A stretch of 64,000 nt of DNA from Acidobacteriaceae bacterium (GCA_003134995.1 PLDC01000019.1:397920-461919), one strand, 5' to 3'; shown: positions 18,961-31,033, counted from the first letter of the stretch. Notes: a model not told the origin generated them from the letters alone. Numbers and translations: made by a program.

Positions 18961-19203
18961 TTAGCCCCCACCGAACAGATCTTCAATTTCCTCATCCGTC
19001 ATCGGCTTCCACCAGTCCGGATCGAAAATCTGAATCTTTCCCCGCAAGGTGCCGAAGATAGGTTTCTTCCTGGTCGGCTTCTTAGTGCGCACAATGTCCA
19101 CAACCGGCACACCCCGGCGGCAGATGGTTACAGGCTCGCCCTGCTCCACTGCCTTAATCAATTCCGGAAGCTTGTTCTTGGCGTCGGCTACGCTGACCTG
19201 CAT
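18961..19203 (-). CDS. vapB: Phd/YefM-family antitoxin
   Basis: An 80-residue antitoxin. The N-terminal Phd-type DNA-binding fold is evident (MQVSVADAKNKLPELIKAVEQGEPVTI). The C-terminal tail (DPDWWKPMTDEEIEDLF) should bind and block the PIN toxin encoded next. A perfect palindrome ten bases before the ATG is a likely autoregulatory operator. Confidence 0.88.
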   Translation of the reverse strand: MQVSVADAKNKLPELIKAVEQGEPVTICRRGVPVVDIVRTKKPTRKKPIFGTLRGKIQIFDPDWWKPMTDEEIEDLFGGG

Positions 19204-19212
19204 GATTCAATG

Positions 19213-19233
19213 ATAGCTATCTCAGATAGCTAT
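19213..19233. promoter_or_regulatory. Palindromic operator of the first toxin-antitoxin pair
   Basis: Two perfect nine-base arms, ATAGCTATC and GATAGCTAT, flank a three-base spacer, ten bases upstream of the antitoxin ATG. Toxin-antitoxin operons are normally repressed by the complex binding such a site. It is also nine bases from the stop of the upstream gene. Confidence 0.7.
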
Positions 19234-19241
19234 GTCAATCA

Positions 19242-19673
19242 TTACTCTCCCGAGGACATGGGCCGCCGCTTTGGCAGGTCTCCCAAGGTTCCATCGGGAG
19301 ATTGCAACTCTTCGTCGCTCACCAGCCAGTCCATCGCTTTCTCGCGGGTCTCAAAGGCGGGCAAATCGCGCTGCGAGAAATTCTTGATGTGCTCGTAAAA
19401 TATGTGGGGCAGACTTTGGATTCCCACCCACGCCGAACGCTTCAGATGCGGCCGGTCGAAGACCGCGGCCTCTTTCAGTCGGTCGATCGCGATCCGGTCA
19501 AACTCCGCTCCGGTGAAGTCGGCAAGCAACAGCACCGACCCCCGAGGCTCGCTGGTTACATAAGAAGGAACCAGCAGCACAATCTTCGCAACTTCTGCCG
19601 GCGTGCAATGAGAAGCGTCCACCAGCAGGATCTGCTTGCCCTTATGCTCTACGAAATTAATTCGGTCTTCCAT
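19242..19673 (-). CDS. SpoIIAA-like/STAS-like protein
   Basis: A 143-residue cytoplasmic protein without membrane segments. The pattern GKQILLVDASHCTPAEV, then SVLLLADFTGAEFD and FYEHIKNFSQRDLPAFETREKAMDWLV, resembles the STAS/SpoIIAA-like family with alternating strands and helices. These proteins often act in signalling or lipid binding, but no function can be given here. It lies upstream of the toxin-antitoxin pair in the same direction and downstream of alaS. Confidence 0.65.
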   Translation of the reverse strand: MEDRINFVEHKGKQILLVDASHCTPAEVAKIVLLVPSYVTSEPRGSVLLLADFTGAEFDRIAIDRLKEAAVFDRPHLKRSAWVGIQSLPHIFYEHIKNFSQRDLPAFETREKAMDWLVSDEELQSPDGTLGDLPKRRPMSSGE

Positions 19674-19694
19674 GAATCTCTGTTGACTGAGATG

Positions 19695-22664
<2,970 letters not shown>

Positions 22665-22738
22665 CTTCAAAGATCAATTCTAAACGAAACCGCAGAAAGC
22701 ATAGAGCATCGCAGGGTGGAACACGCGGAGGCGCAAGC

Positions 22739-22773
22739 AAAAAAAGGACCACGCAGAACTCCGCGCAGTCCTC
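22739..22773 (-). terminator. Rho-independent terminator behind the LEA-like gene
   Basis: On the reverse strand a stem starting AGGACTGCGC pairs with GCGTGGTCCT with two mismatches and is followed by seven T residues. It lies about 20 bases past the stop of the LEA-like gene. Confidence 0.65.
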
Positions 22774-22794
22774 GCTTCAAAAAGTTTGCAGACA

Positions 22795-23190
22795 CTACTG
22801 CGGGTTCGGCTTGCCCTCCATCTTATCGCCGGCCTTCTTCATCTCGTGTCCTGTGTCTTCGGTGCCAGTTTTCACTGCGCTGCCAGTCTTCTTGGCTGCC
22901 ACCTTGGTGTCATGGCCGGTCGTGTCCGCAACTTTTTCGGTGCCTTTAGCAGTGTCTTTCGCAGCCACTTTCGTGGCATGTCCAGTGGCCTTCGCGCCTT
23001 TTTCGACCGCGACGCCAGTTTTATCGGCAACCTTCTCCGTGCCTTTCGCGGTATCTTTCGCGACAACTTTGGTTTCGTGGCCGGTTTTTTCGGCGCCCTT
23101 CTTCACGTCGGTGGCCACATCCTGAGCGAGCGCAATGGGTATTGCACTGCACAACGCTCCAGCGAGAATCACTTTCAGATAGAACTTCAT
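22795..23190 (-). CDS. Secreted LEA-like repeat protein
   Basis: About 131 residues. ATG 23190 follows AAGGAGGG at proper spacing and opens a signal peptide (MKFYLKVILAGALCSAIPIALA); an upstream in-frame extension to 23310 is dropped. The mature part is a run of amphipathic repeats rich in Lys, Ala, Thr and Gly, for example TGHETKVVAKDTAKGTEKV, repeated nearly word for word. This resembles group-3 LEA proteins that protect against drying. No enzymatic motif is present. A desiccation or envelope-stress role would fit a soil organism, but is inference. Confidence 0.75.
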   Translation of the reverse strand: MKFYLKVILAGALCSAIPIALAQDVATDVKKGAEKTGHETKVVAKDTAKGTEKVADKTGVAVEKGAKATGHATKVAAKDTAKGTEKVADTTGHDTKVAAKKTGSAVKTGTEDTGHEMKKAGDKMEGKPNPQ

Positions 23191-23324
23191 AACGCCCTCC
23201 TTAAAAGCTGTACTGGGGATAGGCCCTGCAGTATGCAACATCGAAAAGGCCTTTGCCAAGTAAATCTTCACGCTTGGATGCGCCGCTTCCGGAAGGGGAG
23301 GCTCGTTCAAAACACGATTCGTTT

Positions 23325-23430
23325 GTCATCCTGAACAAGGGTTCTTTGCGCGGTGGAGGATCAGGGCGAGCCGCGCGAAGAGTCGCGTTTTTTGCGACGC
23401 ATTAACCGCGCGTTTGGCTCGCTTTCCTTA
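23325..23430. repeat. ~105-base interspersed repeat, copy 1
   Basis: Starts GTCATCCTGAACAAG and ends with GGCTCGCTTTCC; it has an internal inverted structure around GTCGCG/CGCGAC. Copies are also present at 30366-30468 (same direction) and 54801-54906 (opposite). It abuts the 3' end of recX. Confidence 0.85.
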
Positions 23431-23967
23431 CGTGCTTTCGCTTTCCAACTCGGTCAAGGTTTCCTCATCCACGTCCCATTTCTTCAAAATGGAAAAAATC
23501 GTCCGCGGTCCAAACCCGCCGCGCGCCAGTTGCCGGAAGATGCGTGCTGCCTGCTTCTGATCCTTCGGTTTCACGAGGCGCTTTTTACGAAGATATTCGC
23601 GCGCCTGTTTTTCTTCACTCACGCCCTCATACGTCGCGTCTAGAGCTTTGTCGATCACGTCGCTGTGCATGCCTTTCGCCTTCAGGTCGGTGACCACGCG
23701 CATCCTGCCGAATTTCTGATTGTCCCGCCGCAGCGATGAAAAATAGGCCGCATATTGCGAATCGTTCAGATAGCCGCGATCTTTCAGACGCCGAATCACG
23801 AGCTCGATCAGCGTTTTACCGTACTCCGATTCAGGTTCGTCGACACGCTGCCGAAACAGCCTCTTTAATTCCGCGACCGTACGCATGCGCCGACTGAGCG
23901 CCCCCACCGCATATTCGTACAATTCATCTTCGGAATAGAACCTTTTCTTAGGACGCGAAAACGCCAT
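23428..23967 (-). CDS. recX: RecX regulatory protein
   Basis: A 179-residue, helix-rich protein that inhibits RecA filaments. Family features are the three-helix repeats, with YAVGALSRRMRTVAELKRLF, VIRRLKDRGYLNDSQYAAYF, and RKKRLVKPKDQKQAARIFRQLARGGFG. recX is not next to recA here. Its end meets the interspersed repeat. Confidence 0.9.
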   Translation of the reverse strand: MAFSRPKKRFYSEDELYEYAVGALSRRMRTVAELKRLFRQRVDEPESEYGKTLIELVIRRLKDRGYLNDSQYAAYFSSLRRDNQKFGRMRVVTDLKAKGMHSDVIDKALDATYEGVSEEKQAREYLRKKRLVKPKDQKQAARIFRQLARGGFGPRTIFSILKKWDVDEETLTELESEST

Positions 23968-23987
23968 GCGCTAACGATAGCGCAAAA

Positions 23988-24103
23988 GCGGACTTCGGGC
24001 GTCGGCTCTCGGGCTTCGGAATGGAAAAAGGAGAGAGTGGAGTATGAAAAGAGGAAAGTCTGAGCATCCGCGACGGAGCGGAAGCCCGAGAGCCCGAAGC
24101 CCG
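23988..24103. repeat. TTCGGGCTCTCGGGCTTC palindrome
   Basis: Left arm 23988-24019 and right arm 24080-24103 are imperfect inverted repeats; both are built from TCGGGCT words. It fills the gap between recX and the end of pilT. Confidence 0.65.
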
Positions 24104-24108
24104 CTCTT

Positions 24109-25233
24109 CTACCGTCCGCCGTACCCAGCCGACTGCATCGACTGCCGCGAAATGTCGGCGGTAGAAGCGATGCCCTGCATGCGCAGTTTGAAGTCGTCGG
24201 CGTTCGAGGCGTTTTCCAGCGCGGTTTCGTAATTCACCAGTCCTGCCTGGAACAGATCCCATAACGACTGATCGAACGTCTGCATTCCGTATTGCGACGT
24301 TCCCGCGGCAATTGCGTCACGAACTGAGCGCGTCTTTTCCGGTACCAAAATACATTCCCGGATGAACGCCGTATTAATCATTACCTCAACCGCGGGCACG
24401 CGTCCATCGGAGTCGCAACGCCGGACTAATCTCTGGCTCACGATCGCGCGCAGCACCGCCGCCAACTGCAGGCGAATCTGCTTCTGCTCCGGCGGCGGGA
24501 AAATCGAAATGACGCGGTTGATGGTTTCCACCGCGTCGAGCGTGTGCAGCGTAGAGAAAACCATGTGGCCGGTTTCCGCCGCGTGCAGCGCCGTTTGGAT
24601 CGTTTCCAGATCACGCATTTCGCCGACCAGAATCACATCCGGGTCCTGGCGCAAAGAAGCGCGCAACGCTGCGCTGAACGAAGGCGTGTCCACCCCAATC
24701 TCACGCTGGTTGACGTAACCTTTCTTGTCGCGATGCAGAAATTCGATGGGATCTTCAATCGTAATAATATGTTCGGCGCGGCTCGAGTTCACGCGATCCA
24801 CCATCGCCGCCAGCGTAGTCGACTTACCGGAGCCCGTCACGCCCGTCACCAGTACCAGCCCGCGCGGCATTTCGCAAATCTGCTCCACCACCTTAGGCAG
24901 GAACAATTCATCCAGCGCGCGAATCTTCGTGGGAATCACGCGCAGCACCAGGCCTACATTGCCTCGCTGCTGAAAAATGTTCACACGGAATCGCCCCAGC
25001 CCGGCTACGCCGTAGGCCATATCGATTTCCGTGGTCTCTTTGAATTTTTGTTTTTGCCGCGCCGACATCATGCTGAACGCCATGGTCAGCATGTCTTCCG
25101 CAGTCACGCGAGGCTGTTCGGTCAACGGCGCCAGTTCGCCGTCGATGCGCAGGTGAGGATAGTTTCCCACCTTCAAATGTAAGTCGGAGGCTCGCCGTTC
25201 CGTGGCAATTCGCAGCAGGTCGTCAATATTCAT
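24109..25233 (-). CDS. pilT: Type IV pilus retraction ATPase, PilT/PilU family
   Basis: About 374 residues from ATG 25233, which opens the typical MNIDDLLRIATERRASDLHL; an upstream extension to 25308 is not family-like. Walker A is VTGVTGSGKST with the lysine near residue 137; Walker B is DVILVGEMRDLETI and the His box TGHMVFSTLHT. The hexamer disassembles pili at the inner membrane to power twitching. The region where PilT has AIRNLIRE reads SVRDAIAAG, so a PilU-like or diverged role is possible. No other pilus genes are nearby. Confidence 0.87.
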   Translation of the reverse strand: MNIDDLLRIATERRASDLHLKVGNYPHLRIDGELAPLTEQPRVTAEDMLTMAFSMMSARQKQKFKETTEIDMAYGVAGLGRFRVNIFQQRGNVGLVLRVIPTKIRALDELFLPKVVEQICEMPRGLVLVTGVTGSGKSTTLAAMVDRVNSSRAEHIITIEDPIEFLHRDKKGYVNQREIGVDTPSFSAALRASLRQDPDVILVGEMRDLETIQTALHAAETGHMVFSTLHTLDAVETINRVISIFPPPEQKQIRLQLAAVLRAIVSQRLVRRCDSDGRVPAVEVMINTAFIRECILVPEKTRSVRDAIAAGTSQYGMQTFDQSLWDLFQAGLVNYETALENASNADDFKLRMQGIASTADISRQSMQSAGYGGR

Positions 25234-25374
25234 CGCAGGCGTTTTCCTGGGAGGCAGTTTGCCCCCATAAGCTCTGCCTATGATGACTCGAATCGTCACC
25301 TTACCCAAGATGACCTAGGTAACGCCCACACTTCGGCAGCCGGACAACGCCTTACGTTTTGTGGTGAGAAGAAG

Positions 25375-25411
25375 AAAGCCGCGCTCGATGGTCCTCTACG
25401 AGCGCGGCTTT
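25375..25411 (-). terminator. Terminator of the repeat hydrolase gene
   Basis: Perfect 13-base arms (AAAGCCGCGCTCG and its complement) flank an 11-base loop, directly behind the stop at 25418. On the reverse strand the stem ends in TTTCTTCTTCT. Confidence 0.8.
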
Positions 25412-25417
25412 TCGGTC

Positions 25418-27931
25418 CTATTGCACCTTACACAGGCTGATCAGGTCGTTGGCGATCTGGTCAGCGCCGGGGAGCGTATCTGCCATCGAATGCATACCAC
25501 CTGCCACACAGACCTGCGCTTTCGAGCTGGTGATTTTGTTGAACCAATCCTGCCCGATGGGAATAGCAGAGCTGCCGTCTGCACCGCCAAATACCAGGTT
25601 CACGTAGGTGTCGGGGAAGTTGTAGTTGGCTCCGGGTGCTTCGGCGCTATCGCCCAGGAAGAAGCTGAGACCGCCCGGAGGCAGCGCCCCGCCACCGGCA
25701 GCCGTCGAGCACAGGGTGTTGGGACTGTACGCTCCATCCCAGACTGCGCCATCCGTTTTCCCAAAACAGGTGCCGAGCGTAGTGGCGTCTCCGCACTGCA
25801 CGGCGAGCTTGCCCTCCGTGCAACCGCAGCCCCAGTCGAGCCGCCCCGTCGGTGGTCCGCTCGTGACTTCGGCCATTGAGAGAGTTTGGGGGTATTGCGA
25901 TAAAACATAAGCCAGCGCACCCGCGCCGCCGCTGTTTCCGGTGGCGCATTGCGGAAGGTTCGGGGTGTTGGTGCCGATATTCTTTTGAATCCACTGCACC
26001 ACGGTCGCGTAGTTGCAAGCGGCCGCGAGCACGCCGCCCGGGCCTTGCACCCAACCGTTGGGCTGACCGCTGTTAAACGGAGTTCCCCAATCAATCTGCA
26101 CCGTGATGAAGCCCGCATCCAGCACGTTACCCACGGCAGTGGTGCCGTAGGTGAACTGGGTGTCGTACAACCCGTTGCCTTCGGTGCCGGTGCCATAGCT
26201 GGCCAGCCCAAGCGGTGTTCCCGTAGGCGTATTCGTCTTCACGTAGGCGGAGACACTAGGAACGTCCGGGCATGTAACCGTCATCTGCTGGCAAACGCCA
26301 TCTGCGATTCCCCCTCCGGGGCAACTCACGGTTGACACGTTGCTGACGGTCCCCAACGGACGGAGCGCTCCGTCGTTGCAGGAAGCAAAGATCGTTATGT
26401 TGGCCGTGATGGTTCCCGTCGCATACGTCGGGATGCAAGACACGGTCAACGGCTGGCTGGTAATGCTGACCGTGTATGCAGCTCCGCTCGCGTACGTATT
26501 CGAGAACGTTTGGGTGTTGTTGCTGCTGAAGGTTAGTGTGGCGCCTTGATCGTCCTGCAATTCCACCGATCCTGTAAGACCCGTGACTGCCACGCTGATT
26601 GTGTAGGTTGCGGACGAGCAGGTAACCACAACGCTGGTGACGTTCGAGCTGCCAACCGTTCCAGTGTTGTTGGTCGGTGTGCAGGTTTGCCCGGTAGGCT
26701 GCGACGAAACCGTGACGTCGTAAGTGCTGCCGCTGGGGAGCTTGGTCGAGAAAGTGAAGCTGCCGTTAGCGGTGACCGAAAGGGTATTGCCGCCGTTATC
26801 CTGCAACTGGAGGCCAGTGCCGGTAAGGCCCGAGACTGTACCCCCAATGGTATAGGTCGCACTCGTCGTGCACGTAGCCGTCACCGTAATGTTCGAGGTG
26901 ATGGTTCCGCTGGCGTTGCTGCTCAGCGCGCAGGTCTGGCCGGCAGGCTGAGTTTCCACAGTCACCGAATACGTCGAACCGCTCGCATAGGAAGACGAGA
27001 ATGCTTTGGTGGTGTTCGTGGTGAAGGTCAAAGAGGCGCCCAAGTTGTCTTGTACGACGAGTGTTCCTGTAAGGCCTGTGACCGCCACACTGATCGTGTA
27101 GTCAACCACGCCGGTCGTGCACGTGGCCGTCACCGTAATGTTCGAGGTGATGGTTCCGCTGGCGTTGCTGCTCAGCGTGCAGGTCTGGCCGCTCGGCTGA
27201 GTTTTCACGGTCACCGTGTACGTTGAACCGCTCGCATAGGATTTGGCAAAGGTTTGAGTAGTGTTCGTGGTAAAGGTCAATGTATCGCTCTGGCTGTCTT
27301 GCATCACCAGCGTCCCGGTAAGGCCCGTGACTGCGACACTGATCGTGTAATTAGACGTGTTCGACGTACACGTGGCCGTTACGGTAATGTTCGAGTTGAG
27401 GGTTCCGGTGGCGTTGCTGCTCAGCGTGCAGGTCTGGCCGGCAGGCTGGGTCTCGACCGTCACGGTATACGCCGAACCCTTAGGGTACTCCAGGGCGAAA
27501 GTTTGAGTAGTGTTCGTGGTGAAGGTCAGTGTGCTGTTCTTGCTGTCTTCCACGACCAGCGTTCCCGTCAGGCCGGTGACCGCGACGCTGATTTTGTACT
27601 CCACAGTTTTTGCGCAGGTGACCGCGACTGTGATGTCCGAGGTGATCATTCCCGAGGAGTTGCTGCCCATCGTACACGTCTGCCCAGTCGGCTGAGTCTT
27701 GATAGTCACGGTATAGTTCGAACCACTGGCGTACTGCGTGGCGAAGGTTTGCGTATCGTTCGTCGTAAAGGTCAATAAGTCGCTCTTGTTGTCGTGCATG
27801 ACCAGCGACCCTGAGGTGAGGCCGGTTACGGAAACGCTAATTGTGTAGTCCGTGGTCGCGGCACAAAGCACTGTACACGCGGTGAAAAACAGGCCGCCCA
27901 ACACTGTGAGCAGAAGATGGCGCGACTTCAT
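25418..27931 (-). CDS. Secreted protein with six repeats and a hydrolase-like end
   Basis: About 837 residues from ATG 27931, with GGAGG six bases upstream and a signal peptide (MKSRHLLLTVLGGLFFTACTV). Six repeats of about 80 residues follow, each starting like YTISVAVTGLTGTLVVQD and ending in CTCTLSSN..., with a conserved cysteine pair per repeat. The last 300 residues resemble an extracellular alpha/beta hydrolase: a nucleophile elbow TGNSGGAG (Ser about 667), and a late GGMHSMADT whose His could complete a triad. Esterase or depolymerase activity is a guess. Cysteines in the repeats may form disulfides. Confidence 0.7.
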   Translation of the reverse strand: MKSRHLLLTVLGGLFFTACTVLCAATTDYTISVSVTGLTSGSLVMHDNKSDLLTFTTNDTQTFATQYASGSNYTVTIKTQPTGQTCTMGSNSSGMITSDITVAVTCAKTVEYKISVAVTGLTGTLVVEDSKNSTLTFTTNTTQTFALEYPKGSAYTVTVETQPAGQTCTLSSNATGTLNSNITVTATCTSNTSNYTISVAVTGLTGTLVMQDSQSDTLTFTTNTTQTFAKSYASGSTYTVTVKTQPSGQTCTLSSNASGTITSNITVTATCTTGVVDYTISVAVTGLTGTLVVQDNLGASLTFTTNTTKAFSSSYASGSTYSVTVETQPAGQTCALSSNASGTITSNITVTATCTTSATYTIGGTVSGLTGTGLQLQDNGGNTLSVTANGSFTFSTKLPSGSTYDVTVSSQPTGQTCTPTNNTGTVGSSNVTSVVVTCSSATYTISVAVTGLTGSVELQDDQGATLTFSSNNTQTFSNTYASGAAYTVSITSQPLTVSCIPTYATGTITANITIFASCNDGALRPLGTVSNVSTVSCPGGGIADGVCQQMTVTCPDVPSVSAYVKTNTPTGTPLGLASYGTGTEGNGLYDTQFTYGTTAVGNVLDAGFITVQIDWGTPFNSGQPNGWVQGPGGVLAAACNYATVVQWIQKNIGTNTPNLPQCATGNSGGAGALAYVLSQYPQTLSMAEVTSGPPTGRLDWGCGCTEGKLAVQCGDATTLGTCFGKTDGAVWDGAYSPNTLCSTAAGGGALPPGGLSFFLGDSAEAPGANYNFPDTYVNLVFGGADGSSAIPIGQDWFNKITSSKAQVCVAGGMHSMADTLPGADQIANDLISLCKVQ
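26341..27850 (-). repeat. Six tandem coding repeats of about 250 bases
   Basis: The repeats in the preceding gene are highly alike at DNA level, particularly from about 26880 to 27540, where whole stretches are identical. This points to recent amplification or gene conversion. Units five and six (lower coordinates) are the most diverged. Confidence 0.8.
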
Positions 27932-28139
27932 AAGAGCCTCCAAACGAATTCTTTGCGATTATCTTCGCGATATATCTCTAGCGGGAATGCCTAAAGAGTG
28001 GTGCGCAACACGTATCTAATAAGGGAGGGAACAGCAGTTTAGTACACGAATTTCGGCGCGTCAAGGTTCGTGTGGCAAATAATTTTTTCGAAGACGAAGT
28101 GCGCAAGAATTTGCAACCTCGCGTACAAGTGGCGGGTAC

Positions 28140-30299
28140 TCACATCTTCGGCACAACCAGCAAGGTAATCGACTGTGCAGGAAAAGTCATACTAAGGCTG
28201 CTGGTAGTACTGCCTGACGCCGGCGGCGTCACGGTCAGGCTTGGCTGTGCGACGATCCCTTCCAGATTGGCAACGCTGTAAAGAAATACCTTGGCCGCAC
28301 CGTTCGGACTAAAGTTTGGCAGCGACAGAGTCGAGGTCAAGTCGCCATACGTCTTGTTGATGACGACCACGGTCAACATATTATCCGCGGTGCGCAGCGC
28401 TCCATACACCGAGAGCGTTCCCTGATTGCCGCTGGTCGACGCTAGAGCCATGTCGCCGAACGTCGAGTTCGCGCCATCATAGTTTCGGTAGATCTGGAAT
28501 GCCGTCATGCCCGGAATCTGCGACGAGGGATTCGTAGTCGGCCAAAAAGTTCCTAGATCAAGCCCCTCGCGCCCGAAAATCCCCAGAATGTCGGCCTGCG
28601 CCAGCGCGCCGTTAATCGATTCCAATCCGCCCCAGTTGTATTCGTCGATGGCCAACTTGGTGCCGGGATAGTCCTTGGCAACCCAGCCCATCATCATCGG
28701 AATCACTTGCGGAGCCTGCGCCGGCGGAGAGCAACTCGTCGTATAGTTCAGGTCAGTCGTGTAGTTCGGCTGCTGATAATTCGGATCGGTGTAAGTAGAA
28801 TCCCAAAACACGCGCGTCGAGTTCAACCGCGCCTGCTGCATTCCGGTGTCGCCCGCCGTGGTGAAGGCAACGGAAGCGCCGTTGTACTGCGCCGCAAAAT
28901 AAGTATGCAGGTCCACATAATCCAGCAGGCGCAAGTTATTCGTCGCGTCGTACGCCGCAAACTGCTGCAGATAATATTCGATCAGCGGAGTGCCGTTATG
29001 CGCCTGCCGGTCAATCGGATTGCTCCACGGCCCGAAACACGGACTGCCGCTGCTCCATCCCGACTCGACGTCCTTCTTCGAGTAAAAATAATCCCACCAG
29101 AAATCCATCACCGGACCGCTCACCGCAGCCGTCGGATCAGCCGCCTTCACGGCCACGGCCGTTGCAATGTCGTTGGTCGTCACTTCGTCATAAGTGAACG
29201 GCAGAGGATGCACGTCGCGCTGCGTAGCATCCCACCAACTCGGTTCGTTGTCCAGATCGTAAATCGCCACGCCGCCATTCGCCGCCGTGCCAAACTTGCC
29301 GACCAGATAAGTGACCCAGCTCCCCGCCCACGATGGTCCAACCGCCGTGCTCGTCACCGTCGGATCGTTGCCAGTGATATCAGTTTTATCCGGCATCTCT
29401 CCGTCGCCGCAATTCGAGTTGTAGGGATCGAACGAATACTGGCTGGGATAACTCGACGCCGGAAAGCCGCAGTTGATGTTGTCTTTCGCTACCCAGCCCT
29501 GGACCGGCACGGTTCCAAGAGTTTTCGCCCCAATAGAATTATTGCTCGACACCAGCGCGTCGAACGCCTTCTCGCCCGGCACTGCAGGCAATCCATCCCC
29601 ACCGGTGCCGTCGCCGTTCTCAAAATACCAGTCGGCCGCCGAGTTAGTTACATCCAGCAGATAGTTGTAGCGCGAAGTCGAGTCTCCGCCCCAGCGATCA
29701 ATTGGAACGTTGATGTTCTTCGCTGTCGTCGAGTCCAGCAGGTACGCGTTCACACCGTAGATATAAGGGCTGATGGCGCGTGTCACATTGCCTGCGTCCA
29801 CGCTCAAAGCCGGCCCAGCCGCGGCCGCCGGAGCCGCAAGGTTCACCGTCGCATTGCCGCTCTTAGTAAGGTCCTGCGTGCTCGTCGCCACCACGGTCAC
29901 GGTAGCCGGAGCCGGATAAGGTGTCGTGTACAGTCCACTTGAGTTGATAGTTCCCGGGCTCCAGGTGCTGCCCGATGGCGCTTGCACCGACCATGTGACG
30001 CCGCTGTTGAAGTCTCCAGTGCCCGTCACCTTCGCGACAAACAGCACCTGCGTTCCGATGATCGCAGGGGTGTTCGGACTCACGCTCACTAAAGTGATCG
30101 AGGGTCCCGAACTGATGGGCGTCCCCGCGCTCCCACCACCGCCGCAGCCCGTCGCTACCAGGCTGAGCACGGTTCCCGCTAAAACAGCCGCAGTGCAAAG
30201 GGGACTTTTCTTGCAGCAGATTCGAAAACATTCGAGTATTCGACAGGCGCCACGCGTCAAGCCGCCAGTAATCTTCCAGGCCCTATTCATCGCGTACAT
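28140..30299 (-). CDS. GH44-like glycoside hydrolase lipoprotein
   Basis: 719 residues. The N-terminus has a hydrophobic segment ending in LVATGCGGGG, a lipobox, so an outer-membrane or surface lipoprotein is likely. Residues about 70-155 form an Ig-like domain. From about 165 the sequence resembles GH44 (cellulase/xyloglucanase family): the NVPIDRWGGDSTSRYNY motif, E352 in YDLDNEPSWW as acid/base, and E553 in AIDEYNWGG as nucleophile. A beta-sandwich domain ends the protein. The start could be the ATG at 30290. It lies among other secreted-protein genes without forming an obvious operon. Confidence 0.8.
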   Translation of the reverse strand: MYAMNRAWKITGGLTRGACRILECFRICCKKSPLCTAAVLAGTVLSLVATGCGGGGSAGTPISSGPSITLVSVSPNTPAIIGTQVLFVAKVTGTGDFNSGVTWSVQAPSGSTWSPGTINSSGLYTTPYPAPATVTVVATSTQDLTKSGNATVNLAAPAAAAGPALSVDAGNVTRAISPYIYGVNAYLLDSTTAKNINVPIDRWGGDSTSRYNYLLDVTNSAADWYFENGDGTGGDGLPAVPGEKAFDALVSSNNSIGAKTLGTVPVQGWVAKDNINCGFPASSYPSQYSFDPYNSNCGDGEMPDKTDITGNDPTVTSTAVGPSWAGSWVTYLVGKFGTAANGGVAIYDLDNEPSWWDATQRDVHPLPFTYDEVTTNDIATAVAVKAADPTAAVSGPVMDFWWDYFYSKKDVESGWSSGSPCFGPWSNPIDRQAHNGTPLIEYYLQQFAAYDATNNLRLLDYVDLHTYFAAQYNGASVAFTTAGDTGMQQARLNSTRVFWDSTYTDPNYQQPNYTTDLNYTTSCSPPAQAPQVIPMMMGWVAKDYPGTKLAIDEYNWGGLESINGALAQADILGIFGREGLDLGTFWPTTNPSSQIPGMTAFQIYRNYDGANSTFGDMALASTSGNQGTLSVYGALRTADNMLTVVVINKTYGDLTSTLSLPNFSPNGAAKVFLYSVANLEGIVAQPSLTVTPPASGSTTSSLSMTFPAQSITLLVVPKM

Positions 30300-30365
30300 C
30301 TTACCGCGCCGCGCCTGCTTCTTGGGAGTGTTTCCCTAGCATCAGCCTGATTTGTCATCCTGATT

Positions 30366-30468
30366 GTCATCCTGAACAAGCGTTCTTTGCGCAGTGAAGG
30401 ATCTGGGCGATCCGCGCGAAGGGTCGCGGTTTTTGCGACCCATTAATCGCGCGTTCGGATCGCTTCCT
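30366..30468. repeat. ~105-base interspersed repeat, copy 2
   Basis: Same element as at 23325-23430 in the same direction, with differences that often keep the stem paired. A partial extra GTCATCCTGATT word precedes it at 30353. It lies between the GH44 gene and the next reverse gene. Confidence 0.85.
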
Positions 30469-30489
30469 TTGAGGTCTCTCCGTCCCACT

Positions 30490-30996
30490 TCACTTTTTCG
30501 GCGTCGAAACCGCCATCGGAAACGTAGCAACCAGATACTCGCCCTGATCGCTGTCGATCGCATCCAGTTCCAGCAACTCCACAGTCCGCGACATCACCAA
30601 TCGCGTACGGTAGTAATACGTTTTTCCAGCCTCTGCCGTAAAGTGCGCCAGCTCAAAGCGCTGTGCCACCAGCGATGACTGCAGCATAATGCACACGTGG
30701 TGATCTCCCGGCTCGACCGCCTCGGAGAAATACGAGTTGCCATGTTGCGCGCCCACCCACGCTCCGTCCATCCCGACCTTCACCGTTGGATATCCCAGAG
30801 TATTGTTTGTTCCGGCGTCATGAAAAAAGTAAACCCGCGCCTTCCCCGCATCCGGAGGCGTGAACGTATGCTGGGAATCGTCCAGCTTTACTTTGAAGCT
30901 AACATTGTCGCGGCCGCAGGCCGCGGTTGAACCCACCGGAGCGGTCTGCCCAAATGCCGCCGCGGCCAAGAACAGAATCAATGCGATCTTCTTCAT
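30490..30996 (-). CDS. DUF2846-like secreted protein
   Basis: 168 residues with a signal peptide (MKKIALILFLAAAAFGQ) and GGAGGG before the ATG. The central region (KARVYFFHDAGTNNTLG ... VKVGMDGAWVGAQHGNSYF) matches the DUF2846 type, a beta-sandwich of unknown function found in small periplasmic proteins and lipoproteins. There is no lipobox cysteine, so it is probably periplasmic. The gene is about 40 bases downstream of the YVTN propeller gene and may be co-transcribed with it. Confidence 0.7.
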   Translation of the reverse strand: MKKIALILFLAAAAFGQTAPVGSTAACGRDNVSFKVKLDDSQHTFTPPDAGKARVYFFHDAGTNNTLGYPTVKVGMDGAWVGAQHGNSYFSEAVEPGDHHVCIMLQSSLVAQRFELAHFTAEAGKTYYYRTRLVMSRTVELLELDAIDSDQGEYLVATFPMAVSTPKK

Positions 30997-31033
30997 AGTC
31001 CCTCCATGCAGCCATTACTTATGCAACTTTTAC

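Noticed and set aside
28707-29942. 411-codon forward ORF opposite the GH44 gene
   Set aside because: Arg-rich antisense frame without motifs, opposite a gene with clear catalytic residues.
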